NCBI GenBank assembly: GCA_944989445.1 | Contig: CALYLW010000496.1 | Span: 137,810 to 201,809, forward strand | DNA length: 64,000 nucleotides | Source of the DNA: Ampullaceana balthica | Lineage: Eukaryota; Mollusca; Gastropoda; Lymnaeidae | Direction of reading: 5' to 3' | Made by a program: the position numbers and the translations under genes | Shown here: in pieces, positions 33,301-44,893 of the stretch | Position numbering within the stretch: the first letter of the stretch is position 1 | How the letters are laid out: each line of letters starts with the position of its first letter | Notes under the pieces: generated by a model | What the model was told of the DNA's origin: nothing | The model's input: only the letters and a program-made list of their open reading frames with translations | The model's database searches: none

Positions 33301-33410
33301 GTTTATAGATAATTAATAATCATCTTTTTTTTAGCTTCAAAAACTTCAAACTTTTCCCACATGACATATAATAAATTTATTTAGATGTGAAAAAAGGTTA
33401 GGAAAATAAA

Positions 33411-33575
33411 GGCGGCTGGGTAATGCGTGGAACCCTTATAACCGAGGCCTGTGAACGCTACATTACATCACTTGCCAAGAGACCAGCATGGTCTGTGGGC
33501 GCATTTATCTTCTGTATAGAAGGCTAATATTAAGGAGCATCTGTATAGATAAGTGATAAGACAAGACATGGCAAC
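33411..33575 (+). mobile_element. SINE fragment, body and tail only
   Basis: GGCGGCTGGGTAATGCGTGG through GCCTGTGAACGCT and CATGGTCTGTGG match the SINE at 28690-28943. It ends CTTCTGTATAGAAGG ... GCATCTGTATAGATAAG, the same tail as the LINE 3' end. The tRNA head is absent. Confidence 0.75.
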
Positions 33576-33722
33576 AAATGACAGGGGAAATAACACATTA
33601 AAACAAAAAATGTCAATTACCTGTATTTGTTATTGCCCTGGCCTTGAGGTTTTCAATTGTGTTTAACACATACATTGTTTATTAATTGATTAATTACAGA
33701 TTAATCAAACAAAAAAATTTTT

Positions 33723-34398
33723 GGTAATCCTGCAGATTTTACACGTATATTATAATTTATTATTTCACAGCGAAATTTAATTTTCTCATGAGAACTTACA
33801 TTGTTAATTTATTAAATGCATTATTATACGTCGTATTTCAGCCATTACAGCGCTAATTTGTGAGTCTTTTTAATTTCAAATGCATTTTTCGGCTCTATAT
33901 AATACATAATGTGGTCACGATACGTCCATTTTGTTTACCTAGCGAACTGCTGCCAGATGTTTTTACCTGGCTCGACCCATGCTAAAATAAATTTACTGAC
34001 TGAAGATATTTTTTTAAAAGTATTATTCATCTATTTTAATGTTCTTAGAAGATAAATAAATATTTTAAAGACAATTTCTTTTTTTTATTTCGTTACTAGA
34101 TGTTTGATTCTTATTTTCTTTGTTTGTAAGTGAGAAATTTCCATTTGGCATCTTATCGGACAATCCGGCATGTAGTTTGATAATAAAAAAATGGTTGCAT
34201 CATCATCAGACTATTTACTGTTGAGAGCCGAAAAAATGGCTTAGAAATTAGAAAGACTTACAAATTAGCGCTGTAATAGCTGAAATACAACATATAATTA
34301 TGCATTTAATAAATTAAAAACGAAAGTTCTCAAGAGAAAATTAAATTTCGCTGTGAAATAATAAATTATAATATACGTGTAAAATCTGCAGGATTACC
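33723..34398. mobile_element. 676-bp deletion derivative of the Merlin element
   Basis: Ends GGTAATCCTGCAGATTTTAC and GTAAAATCTGCAGGATTACC are near-perfect inverted repeats about 230 bp long. The interior (CTGCCAGATGTTTTTACC, TATTCATCTATTTTAATG, TTCTTAGAAGATAAATAAA) matches the reverse complement of the 24690-24800 part of the full element. The transposase region is gone. Flanks AAATTTTT and AAAATTTT are compatible with an 8-bp duplication but are low complexity. Confidence 0.8.
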
Positions 34399-34996
34399 AA
34401 AATTTTAATCATTACCAGCCCTAATCTTTTTAGTTTCTAATGGTAAGGTCCTCTTTCCTTTTATTGATTTGTTGACTTTGTAAAGCTCTATAGTCTATTA
34501 ACTTATTTACCATTTATTCATCTATTATTACAGATGTATGTACAAAAAAAAAGAAACATTTTGAAACCAAACAAGCCTGTTTATCATCATTATAGTTAGC
34601 TAGCTTTAAAAAAAAATTAAATTGAATCCACAGACACAGCTGCCAATGTGAATTTAAAAGGTTTAAATTTTGTTTGAAAAGTTTAAAAATCTTTTTTTAT
34701 TTAAGTAAGTTATCACTATTAGAACATTGCATGAGCAAAGTCATCTCCAGGCCTCATTAAATAGTTAGGATAGCATACACATACATCCCAATGCCTGTTT
34801 TTTTACTTTCTATTGTCTTTGACAAGGCATGCCTGCAAAATGTTTTTTCAAAATATCTTTTTTTTTCATTGTGTGCCCGATTTGTTGTTGTTTTGAAATG
34901 TTTAGTTACTTTTTTTTGTTTTTTTTTGGAACAATTTATAAATGGTTGATATTACCCTGTTTACTTTTCAGTTTCCTTGCACGTTAATATACTGCC

Positions 34997-37900
34997 ATGT
35001 CAACAAGTATTGTCACAAGAAAAAGTAAAAGGTCAAAGTTACTTCTCATGGTAGGTCATCATAAAGTCTTTCTTTCAGGTTACTACTCATCATGCATTTT
35101 TGATTATTGATGTGATGAGGTCACCATCTCAACCGTCGCCATCTCAACCACCGCCATTTCAACCATCACCATCTCAACCGTCGCCATCTCAACCATCACC
35201 ATCTCAACCATCACCATCTCAGCCACCGCCATCTCAACCACCGCCATCTCAACCACCACCATCTCAAGTGGAGCTCAGTGTGCCAGAGATCTAGGGATTG
35301 GCCCATCCAGAGAAGCCAAGAGCAGGGGTGGGGAGATGTAAGGGTTGTGTAGTAGTGAAACACAGGGTAACAAAATTTAAAGATTGCAAATATAAAACTA
35401 ACATTTGAAAACAAAATTGTTTGAAAGTTTTTTAAAATAAAAAAACCATTAGCTATCAAGAACACATTAAAAAGTAGAGAAATAATTTTACATGGCTTAA
35501 AATGCAAAACACAAAAAAAAAGATTTAAAGCATACCAGTTTTTAACACAATTTCCCTTGGGAAAAATTGAGTTTTTATATTTGTAATGTCTGTTCTGTCT
35601 GTTCGAGCTTTGAACAGCAACTCCTCCTAAACCATACCAGATAGAGGGTTCGGGTCTTTTGCAAATATGTTAAGGAGGTCCCAAGGATGTGCACAGGCCA
35701 AAAAAAAATACTGCAAAGGTTTATTTGATTTCCTGGAAATTAAATATATATATATATGTATCAGTATTTCTCGGCAAACAATACCATCTATCGGGTTGAA
35801 ACAACGCCAAACGATAGCTAATAATATTTAAAACAATTTTGGGGAAGGAATTTTTGCAAAATCTCTTTTTGTTTTGACTCCTATAATTTTATCAGCAATT
35901 TGTAGATAGCAATTGTTTTGTTTAGTTTCATAATTATTGATTTGAAATTACTTTTAATGTAATCAAGGATGATAGTTAATGGGGTTTTCCCGCTTTGTGA
36001 ATGCTAATGTTACATTGGTGCACGGTGCACATTATATTGACACATTCTTGGTGTGTTGTATGGGTGAGGGGATATGACTTCATATTTTGTTTACTTTCAG
36101 ATTTACTGATTTGAAATAACTTTTACTGTAATGTAGATGATTTCCCTTGAATAAAACAATTCTTTGTTGGAAATTGCGTTTAAATACTCATTCGAGTTTT
36201 TATTACTTTTTTTACCATTCCACATGTAAATCTAATTTGATTTTTTACTAATGGTATAACTGTAATCACAATGAAGGAACAATGTCAAGCCAAAGCAACC
36301 GAGAAGGTTGAGATGCAGCAAAAGCGAGATGAAGTGATTTACAAGGAACAGATATCAAACATGACTCGCGAGCTTGCAGCTTACCAAGCAAGAGAAGCAG
36401 AAAAAGATTCACAGCTGACAAAATTATTGGTAATACTACTGTTTGTTATTTATATTTGTACTTGTATTTATTAGTATAGCCATGAAAACTTGTGTTTTTT
36501 TACGTTTAAATTAACTTGCTTTCGTGTCTGTCCGCAATTTTTCAAATTTGCCAACGTAAAATTGAACCACTTCTGATGGGTCTAGAGAGCTCAAAATTTG
36601 ACCACGGATAGATCTTGGATGACAATGCATTGTATTAAAATTTCAGATCGATTGAATGTAGCGTAATTAAATTACAGTGGGGCCCTCTTAACTCGAGCCC
36701 GGTTAACTCTCAGCTCTATTAAGTCGACGTTTATTTTTTTTTGAACCGCCAAATTCTCTCTTTGTCTTTGCATTTTTTCATCGGTTAATTCGATTTTTTA
36801 AAGTCGCCGAGCCCTAATATTTCGAGCACAAACGAGTGCCAAATTTGCAACTCAACGCCGGTTAGCTCGATCCTCGTCTGTTCGCCTAGCAATGCTCAAT
36901 GCACTTTGGCATTTTTAGTTCAAAACAGTGTTGACATCTGGCTTTCTTAGAGACTTCCGGCTATTGTGTGATTCTACGAGATTTCAATAAAAATTACCGG
37001 ATGTTTTAACTTTCAATTTGATTCCGTGAATTAGTTTGAGTAATTACCAGAGGTACTCGAAAATCGCGTTAGTGGTCTTAAATCCGTCATTATTTCGCTG
37101 TGCATGTTATATTATTATTACACTTTATTAATTTTCTGATGCATTAATCATTTTATTTGTTAAGATAAACGAATATCTTTAGAAAAGAAAATAATGGTTT
37201 GTATCGAGAATCGACGGTGGTTTTTATATAATTAAATAAAAATTATTATTCTTTTAAAAGTTTGTTGTTGCTTTGTTACCAGTAAGATACGTGACTGTGA
37301 CTAACACGCGCGTGACGGTGAAATCAAATCATTTTCTTAATATTCTAGTATGTATATAATATAAACGTCATCACTGTTGTAGGTCGAATTCTGATAAGGT
37401 CAAGGCGGTCTCATAGTGACAGATATCCTGCACGTCAAAAGCATTAAACTTAAACTTTACCATATTGATATGTTTATTATTTTTTTAAATTCACCGATTC
37501 GACAGGCATTGCAAACGCATGCCACGCGCCATGAGGCGAGGTGAAAAATTTGACCTTTAACGCATGCGCAGACAATTATAAACTGGTAACTTTTTTTTAT
37601 TAAATGGAATCGAAACATGACCACAGAGACTTACTCAAAGTCATTTACTTTGGCAACAAAAAAAATAATAATTCCTGACTATTCATAACTTTTCCCGACT
37701 ATTTCCCGACTTTCAAAACCGGTAAAATTATTTAAAGAACTCACGACTGAGTGGGAACCCTGGGTTATATTATATTTAAACTGTCCTTCAAAAAACGATC
37801 GGTCTTAACCTTAGGAAAGAGTGAAGAAATATTAGGGTCCCGAGATTCCGATTAATCGTCCCATCACTAATTAACGCACATCATATATATAATTATAAAG

Positions 37901-40271
37901 AAATTTCAAGCGCATGTTAATATTATGCCGCCATATTGGTTTTCATTTAACTCAATGATAGGTTATCTCGGCGCCATTTTTCATACCGCGAGAGTCCCAC
38001 TGTATTGCATTTTTTAGTTTATCTCTATATAAGCATCTCTTATCCGTCTATTTTCTTTCATGTGCCAACTCAGTTAACCCTGTGACCTCATCCCCGTGGT
38101 ATTAAAACGTTGCGCGGGTGTTTGGTATTAAAAGTGAAGATTTATAATTGAGAAGGCAAAAGAGGGATCTATAAGTGAGAGAATGAGTGAACTGCATATG
38201 TAAAACCACATAAGCGACCGCCCCACGTTTTAGTCATATTATGTCGTAGTACTTGAACTTTGAACTTTTTAAATTATTTTCTTCTTTTTAGACCACTTAT
38301 AAAAACATTGTTTTTAAAAATCTTTTTTTTTACATCTATTTATTGTCCCCTATTATATGCCTATTTTTAACCAATTCTTTAAACTGTAATCACAATGAAG
38401 GAAAAAAACAGAAGACTTGAAAAAAAGCTTGCAGCTTCCAAAGCCACAGAAATTAGAATCAATGCTAAACTTGAGGTAATACAACTGTTTGTGATGTGCC
38501 GTATATACTCGTTCTAGGGGAAAATGTTGGGGGGGTCGGCTTACGAGCGTGTCAATAACGTATTTTTTGCATTGATATTGAATATCGTTGTTGTTATTGC
38601 ATATCATCAAGGTCCTTTTCTACATTCTACAAGATTCGACTGCTCTACCAGAAGCTATAATGTATTATTAAACATCTGCACTTACCTTATTTAATCATTT
38701 TATATATATTGTTTGTGAATGTTTTAAAAAATTGTTTTACAAATTTTGTTTTCAACAACAAATTTTAATGTACTCGCTTTCGTCACTGTTTACCAAAGAA
38801 TTTTTTAAATTTAATTACCGGTAACTCTTGCCTAACGAAGAGCACAAAGACAAAGATAGGCAGTACAAAGTAAACAATCATAATGACCGATTTAGCTTGT
38901 AGTTTAAAATAAAATGCGTACCATTTTGTTTAAGCTGTCCTATTATTTTTGGGGGGTCGGCTTGCGAGCGGGTTATACACTTTTAATAATTTTCTCTTCC
39001 AGCTAGGCTTATGAACAAATGGGCTATAGAACGAGTATATACGGTAAATTTTTATTTGTACTTAGTCTAGTCATAAAATGTATTTATAGTTATTTAACCT
39101 ATATTTTTTGCTTCCACCTCCAAAATAATGAAATCCCCCAACCCCATTCCACTTTATTTATCAGTCTAGCCATAAAGCATTTTTTCCCCCCCCTTTCATA
39201 CACCTATTTTTAACCAATTGTTTAACTGTAATCACAATGAAGGAATTAATCAGAAAACTTGAGAAAATGCTTGCAGCTTCCAAAGCCGGAGAAGTAAAAC
39301 ACGAAGCTAAAATTGAGGTAATAAAACTGTTTGTGATGTGCATTTTTATTTGTACTTATTAGTCTAGTCATAAAATGTATTTATGGTTTTTGAACCTATA
39401 TTTTTGCTTCCACCTCCAAAATTAGGAAATCCTCACCCAACCCCCCCTAACCCTCACCTCGCCATCCCCAACCTTCACCCTCACCATCCCCAACCTTCAC
39501 CCTCGCCATCCCACACCCTCACCATCCCCAACCTTCACCATCCCTCACCATCCCCAACCCTCACCCTCGTCATCCTACACCCTCAGCATCCCACACCCTC
39601 ACCATCGCCATCCCACACCCTCGTCATCCCTCACCATCCCCAACCTTCACCCTCACCATCCCCAACCTTCACCATCACCATCCCCAACCCTTCACCCTCG
39701 CCATCCCCAACCCTCACCATCCCCAACCTCACCCTCGCCATCCCAGCCCTCACCATCCCCAACCTTCACCATCACCATCCCCAACCTTCACCCTCACCAT
39801 CCCCAACCCTCACCATCCCCACCTCACCCTCACCATCCCCAACCTTCACCCTCGCCATCCCATCCCCAACCTTCACCATCCCCAACCCTCGCCATCCCCA
39901 ACCCTCACCTTCCCCAACCTTCACCTTCCCCAACCCTCACCATCCCCAACCCTCACCATCCCCAATTCCACTTCATGAATTTGGTACTATTTGGTTTAAG
40001 GTTACTGAGAAGTAATAGTGTAACAATGTTTATTGTATTAGAATAGTTTGAATATAGTCAGGTGACACAAGTAAAAAAAATACTTTATTGGTTCTCTCAT
40101 CATAAAATTATGTAGACCCAAAAAAAAATCCTTTTTGCATTATTTTAAATTTTTTTAAAAAATTATTGTTTTGCCTCATAGGTACTTTAATGTTGTTTTC
40201 TTTCTATATTACAGGTTTTCACCATGAGTGTGATAGAAATTAAAAATTTTTATTGTAAAAATGTTTTTTAA
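34997..40271 (+). CDS. Tentative gene with duplicated coiled-coil exons, not recognised
   Basis: Proposed exons: 34997-35050 (MSTSIVTRKSKRSKLLLM; upstream acceptor TTACTTTTCAG at 34971, donor GTAGGT), 36277-36429, 38401-38475, 39243-39317 and 40215-40271 (acceptor TATATTACAG; ends NFYCKNVF then stop). Every internal exon is phase 0 and ends in a GTAATA donor. The three middle exons encode charged, helix-prone peptides (KVEMQQKRDEVIYKEQ; NRRLEKKLAASKATE; IRKLEKMLAASKAGE) and share an intron border. The total would be about 137 residues. A direct hop from 35050 to 35079 is ruled out because a 28-bp intron is too short. Acceptors of the middle exons have poor pyrimidine tracts. A non-coding transcript or dead duplicate remains possible. 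AATAAA near 40508 could end it. Confidence 0.35.
35123..35272. repeat. 15-bp minisatellite
   Basis: Tandem copies of CCATCTCAACCRYCG/A. As the period is a multiple of three, an apparent Pro-Ser-Gln-rich frame runs through it; I do not treat it as evidence of coding. Confidence 0.8.
36675..38002. mobile_element. Tigger/pogo-like non-autonomous element (copy 2)
   Basis: Ends CAGTGGGGCCCTCTTAAC and GAGAGTCCCACTG with TA on both sides (36673-36674, 38003-38004). The body aligns block by block with 8746-10283 (GAACCGCCAAATTCTC, GATACGTGACTGTGAC, CGCATGCGCAGACAATTA) but is about 200 bp shorter. Confidence 0.75.
38341..39430 (+). repeat. Tandem duplication of an exon-intron unit
   Basis: Around 38395 and 39237 the same order appears: TTTTTAACCAATT, CTGTAATCACAATGAAG, a 75-bp exon, GTAATA donor, ACTGTTTGTGATGTG, then TTTTTATTTGTACTTA, a taaaatgtattta block and GCTTCCACCTCCAAAAT. 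A more diverged relative starts near 36230. Copies differ by a MITE (38499-39044) and a minisatellite (39430-39966). Confidence 0.8.
38499..39044. mobile_element. MITE with CCGTATATACTCGTTCTA ends (copy 1)
   Basis: The inverted ends CCGTATATACTCGTTCTA and TAGAACGAGTATATACGG are exact over 18 bp. Internal gtcggcttacgagcg blocks near each end. The other unit of the local duplication (39330-39345) lacks it. Confidence 0.8.
39430..39966. repeat. Minisatellite of CACCATCCCCAACCCT type
   Basis: About 530 bp of pyrimidine-rich units, mostly 12-24 bp, all built from CCATCCCCAACC(C/T)TCACC. The flanks (gaaatcc on the left, ATTCCACTT on the right) are the same as those of the single unexpanded CCCCAACCCC at 39135-39150. 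The 210-codon frame through it is a repeat artefact. Confidence 0.9.
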
Positions 40272-40513
40272 ATTTCTGTGATATTTTAACTACATACATT
40301 TTTATATTATGATGTAAATAATTGTAAAAACTATTTTAAATTATTTGTAAATAATTGTATAAATCATTTTAAATTTTCCATAAATTGTGTTTATCACCAT
40401 ATGGTTACAGTTGCCTTCTTTTATCTGTACATACTTGTGTTGTTTCTCATATATAATTTAATAATATTTTAGATTATCAACTTTTTTGTGGTAATTTTAT
40501 TTTCATAAATAAA

Positions 40514-41711
40514 CTAGCAGACCCGTCGTGCGTTGCAACGATCTCGGTAACAAGGAATACATATAGATTTTTAAAAAAGGGAATTAAATTAAGGGTCACC
40601 GGGCCCATCTGTTTAACATATGACTATGACGTTCGAAAATCTGTTCATTTCAATCAAATCATAACAAATATATAAATATATTTACCTTTATTGATTAATA
40701 TCGTGTAAAATTTGAATGGGGAATACAATATTAAAAGTTTTATTTTAAAAACATTTAGGGCCCCCAGCCCGGAGGAAATAGACTTAAGAGTTCAGTGCCC
40801 AATAGTAATTTAATATAAACTCTTAAGCTTTTATATACCAAGTTTGGTCAAAATCCAGTTATTTTCTCATTATCTAACAATTTAACCATTTTTTTATTTA
40901 GCTAATATAAGTAAAAATACATTAAGGTGCCCCCGGGCCCATTCGGTTCAAGATGTACATTTTGAAAACATGTTAATTTAAATTCAGTTTCATCATGGAT
41001 ATATTTCTCAAGATCGTTAAAAATAGAATGACAAATAATATCTCAAACATACTTTTAAAAAAGACATTTGGGGCCCCCAGCCCTGAACGATTGGACATTA
41101 GACGCGCAGTGCCCTTTTTTATTGTAATATGGGCTACCAAGTTTTTATTATACAAAGTATGGTTAAGATCCATTCATTAACTCAGTAGCTATCACAAAAA
41201 CTAATTTTCATACAGCTCATATAAGCAAAAAAGAAACCATTAAGGGACCCATTAGTGCAAGATGTCAAGTTCAAAACACCTGCTTATTTCAATCAATTTC
41301 ATAGTGGATATATTTCTCTATATTTATCTAGATCTTTTATACTTGAATGGGAATAAAATCTTAAACGTTTATGAAAAAAGACATTTTTGGCCCCCAGCCC
41401 CGAAGAAATGGACATAAGGGAAATTAGTGCCATATAGTATTTCAATATTGGCTACCAAGTTGTTATATACAAAGTTTGGTTAAGATCCATCAATTTACCT
41501 AATAGATAACGCTTAAACTAATTTTTATATAGCTCATATAAGAAAAAAAATCATATTATGGGCCCCCAGGGCCCCATGAGTGTTAACTTTTGCAAAAAAA
41601 GTTGCCAGTTACCATCCCAGGAGCGTACTCAAAAGTTTCATGGCTTTCAAATGAATGGTTTAGTCAGCTATGAAGGACATATATACATACTTTGATTTTT
41701 ATATATATAGA
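40514..41711 (-). mobile_element. Non-autonomous Helitron with three internal tandem units
   Basis: On the minus strand it starts TCTATATATATAAAAATCAA and ends ACGACGGGTCTGCTAG, with host A before (41712) and T after (40513). GC-rich segments containing TGGGGGC recur near 40751, 41066 and 41386, giving an internal period of about 318 bp. No Rep/helicase frame. Confidence 0.7.
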
Positions 41712-42450
41712 TTATTTTAAAACAAAATACCATTTGTTCTCAATTTTGGTCAAACTGTATAATTGAAGAGCTTAGTGCTAATCGTACTTAAGTCACAAAT
41801 TTTAAGGAAATCAAGTTTTAATTTAATGTTTTTATTTGATGATAGCATTTTAATTTTTTTAGGCTTTGAAAAATGTGACCCTAATAACATTGCATTGTTT
41901 TCAACTTTATACAGTAGATTGGTCTAAACCAGATGTTAAATGTTCACTGATTAGTCATAAAAATGTGACTTATTAAGTACTTTTAGCAATTGGGTCTTCA
42001 AATTATAAGGCAGCATCAGCATGTGCACTTTCATCTTTAAGTGCACTAGATCCCTGTTACAAGTAAATCTTTTATGGGAAAATTGAACAGAACTAATTTA
42101 AATAAAAGAACTAAGATTTAAAAACTTTATCTATCTTATAAGCAATAACTTAAATTTCTTATATTTTAATAGTTACTTGCACTTACATTATATTTAAGGT
42201 AAATCCTGCAACATGTTCAAAACCATGGATTAAAATATTAATGAAAAAGTTAATCAAATTAACTTCTAATTAGGGGCCATCCATATATTACCTAGGCACA
42301 AAATTCGTATTTTTGACCCCGTTGCATCCCGTACATTTTCCGGACCCCCCCCCATGCGTACGTACAAATTCGCCTCCCCGTTTTAAAAAAAAATTTAAGC
42401 CTGAGTCAGAAAGAAATTGGTTTTACTCTTTGAAGCCGTCCATAAATGAC

Positions 42451-42783
42451 TGCAACTGTAGGTTGTGTTTTTATTTATTTATTATGTAACTCTTGTAGGC
42501 GTTCTCTCAATACAGAATCTTGTACACAATAATCCACTGAAGAACTTGTTTCAATAAAACAACTTTAATATTTATACTTTGTACAAGAAATATAATTTGA
42601 GGTTATACAACGTGGAATTCTCAAGCACACACATCACGTCCTTCCCTCACGGAAGTTATCTGACAACTGCTCGCCCAACCTTCTCAGCCAATGGGATGGG
42701 TCCTTTCTTCCCGCGTTTATTACTCACGTGACCTCTCCGTCATCCGATCATGCAATAAACACCCATGACATTCACATGTGACA
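42451..42783. mobile_element. Solo LTR
   Basis: 333 bp beginning TGCAACTGTAGG and ending CATGTGACA, flanked by ATGAC at 42446-42450 and 42784-42788. TG...CA ends plus a 5-bp target duplication define a retrotransposon LTR. AATAAA occurs near 42553 and 42764. Excising it restores the MITE end CCATAAATGACGTCACACGC. Confidence 0.75.
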
Positions 42784-42947
42784 ATGACGTCACACGCCTA
42801 AAAAGGGGGCGGGGGAGAAGGTCACGCATTTGTGACGAAGGTGAGGGGGGCGTTTAAGACATGTGACGTCACATCAAAATGCGCACTAAAATATTTGAAA
42901 ATGCGGCTTTATTTTTTGGGGGGGGGGTGTAAGTGTCAAAGCTTTGT

Positions 42948-43306
42948 GGCCGTCCATTAATGACGTCCCGCGATTATAGACGATTTTCGTCACGCGTCGT
43001 CATTAAAAGTTAGACCCCCCCCCCTTCTTTTCCAATATTACGTCATAAAAATGTTTCAAATCACTTTTTGTCATTTAAGTTTAAGTATGTATTTAGTGTA
43101 AGGCTGGACTTCAATATCGTAACACACGCGAAGCCCTTGTAAAATGTCATTAAATAAATTGTAAACAAACAAATATTTAAGTGCAACTTTTATTTTAAGT
43201 TACGCGTTTTGATGTGACGTGACATTTCTTAAACTACCCCTCCCCTTCGTCACAAATGGTCGACCCCCTCCCCCTCTAGGTGCGTAACGTCATTTACGGA
43301 CGGCCC
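42948..43306. mobile_element. Harbinger-like MITE copy
   Basis: Left GGCCGTCCATTAATGACG, right CGTCATTTACGGACGGCC. Interior order matches 32017-32405 including AAATATTTAAGTGCAACTTT and GATGTGACGTGACATTTC. Confidence 0.75.
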
Positions 43307-43312
43307 TGAGAA

Positions 43313-43695
43313 GGGGCCATCCATAAATGACGTCATGCGAATTTGGCAGATTTTTCACTCCCCCTCGTCACAAAAACTTAGACCACTCCCTCCAATATGA
43401 CGTGACAAAGCTTTGCGCCCCCCCCCCATAAAAGCTGTACTTTCTATTTGAAAAAGAGCATGTTTAAAATCACTTTTTTGGTCATTTCAGTATTTATTTA
43501 GTGTAGGCTGGCATTCTAATATCGTAACACGTGTGAAGTCATATTAAACACCATGTAACAAATCAAATATTTAAGTGGAACTTTTATTTAAAGTTGCGAG
43601 TTTTGATGTGATGTCACATTTCTCTAACACCCCCTCCCCCACATCACACATCGTCACAAATATGTAGACAACCCCCCCCCTTTTCACTAGGTGCG
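43313..43695. mobile_element. Harbinger-like MITE copy, right end lost
   Basis: Left GGGGCCATCCATAAATGACG and the full interior follow directly after the previous copy. The right end stops at gtgcgtgaaat, where the outer element's sequence resumes. Confidence 0.7.
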
Positions 43696-44448
43696 TGAAA
43701 TCCCCGTCCCGTTGTGTGTTTACAACGGCTAAGGCACCGGTGGGCGAAAGAGAAACTTCATCTAATTTCAAGAAATGGACAGATACATCCGACGGATATA
43801 TTTTTAATAATGCGTAAACGTTTGATCTGAATCAAATGTTAATTACTTCCAAGTAATTAAAAGTTCAAAATTTCGTTTGCAATAAATTATAAAACATTAT
43901 TGCATATCAGTATTGACTCAGTTGGTCTCGATTGACGTTTGCAATCAGAGCGGTTTACGTTTCTATGCTTAGTATTATGCAAATTAAATTTGGTGTGCGT
44001 ACGTACACAATCAGTCGAGACCCCCCCCCCGTACGCATGCATACGCAAAATGCCGTAAATTTAAGACCCCCTCCTTGTGTACGTAATATATGGATGGCCC
44101 CTTAGGTACTCCTACCTGGCAACAAAAAAAAACGCGTTTTGGGGTCATTTTTCATAGCTTCAAAACTTCTAGGAGACTTACACAAATAAAGTTAGCATGT
44201 GCATAAAATTCAAATCTTTATCTAATGAAAGATATTAAACTTGTGGTTTTTTTTTATGTCTTTAAAAAGTTTTTTCTCAAAATGTATCCATCTGTGTTTG
44301 AAACGTTCATTGCTTCGCGCCTATTCAAATTAGCAACATAGTATTACCACCAAATGAGAGAGAAGATCCTACCCTTTTGTTTGATGTATAGAAAGTATAT
44401 CTAACTTTCTGATTGAAAACTTAGGTTGAAGAAAAAACATTGAAAATA

Positions 44449-44893
44449 CCATATATACTCGTTCTAAAGCCGACTTTTTTTTGGACAAAATATAGGGGAA
44501 AAGGTCGGGGGGTTGGGTTACGAGCGGGTCATAGGTGATTTCTGCATATACATTGATTCAATATCGGTGTTATTGTAGATCATCAAGTCCCTTGTCTACA
44601 TTCTGCAATATTCGATTGCACTACCAGAAGCTATAAAACACCTGCACTTACCTTATTTATTCATTTTATTTATTTTTGTGAATGTTTAGATAAATTGTTT
44701 TACAAATTTTGTTTTCAACAACGAATTTTAATGTATGCGGTTTTGCCACTGTTTGCCAAAGTAACAAAACAACACAAAAAAATACTGGGTTACACACTTT
44801 TTATACTACATTATGTATTCTCTTTTCTCTTCCAAAAAGGGGGGGGGTGTGGTTGGCTTATGAACGAACATGCTATAGAACGAGTATATACTG
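44449..44893. mobile_element. MITE with CCRTATATACTCGTTCTA ends (copy 2)
   Basis: CCATATATACTCGTTCTA and TAGAACGAGTATATACTG, flanked by TA on both sides, fit a Tc1/mariner-type MITE. The interior is about 80 percent alike to 38499-39044 by eye. Confidence 0.8.

Larger units (their letters stand above)
42273..44101. mobile_element. Harbinger-like element carrying a nest of other insertions
   Basis: Left GGGGCCATCCATATATTAC and right GTAATATATGGATGGCCCC are inverted and flanked by TTA (42270-42272 and 44102-44104). The interior contains at least three other MITE copies and a solo LTR. The right part (43700-44101) matches 48776-49075 in reverse. Confidence 0.7.

Noticed and set aside
35100..35294. 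Pro-Ser-Gln repeat protein or coding exon joined to 34997-35050
   Set aside because: The intervening intron would be 28 bp, below the spliceosomal limit, and the rest is a 15-bp minisatellite.
39383..40015. 210-residue Pro/His-rich protein
   Set aside because: The frame exists only because it runs through a pyrimidine-rich minisatellite without stop codons; no start context or splice support.
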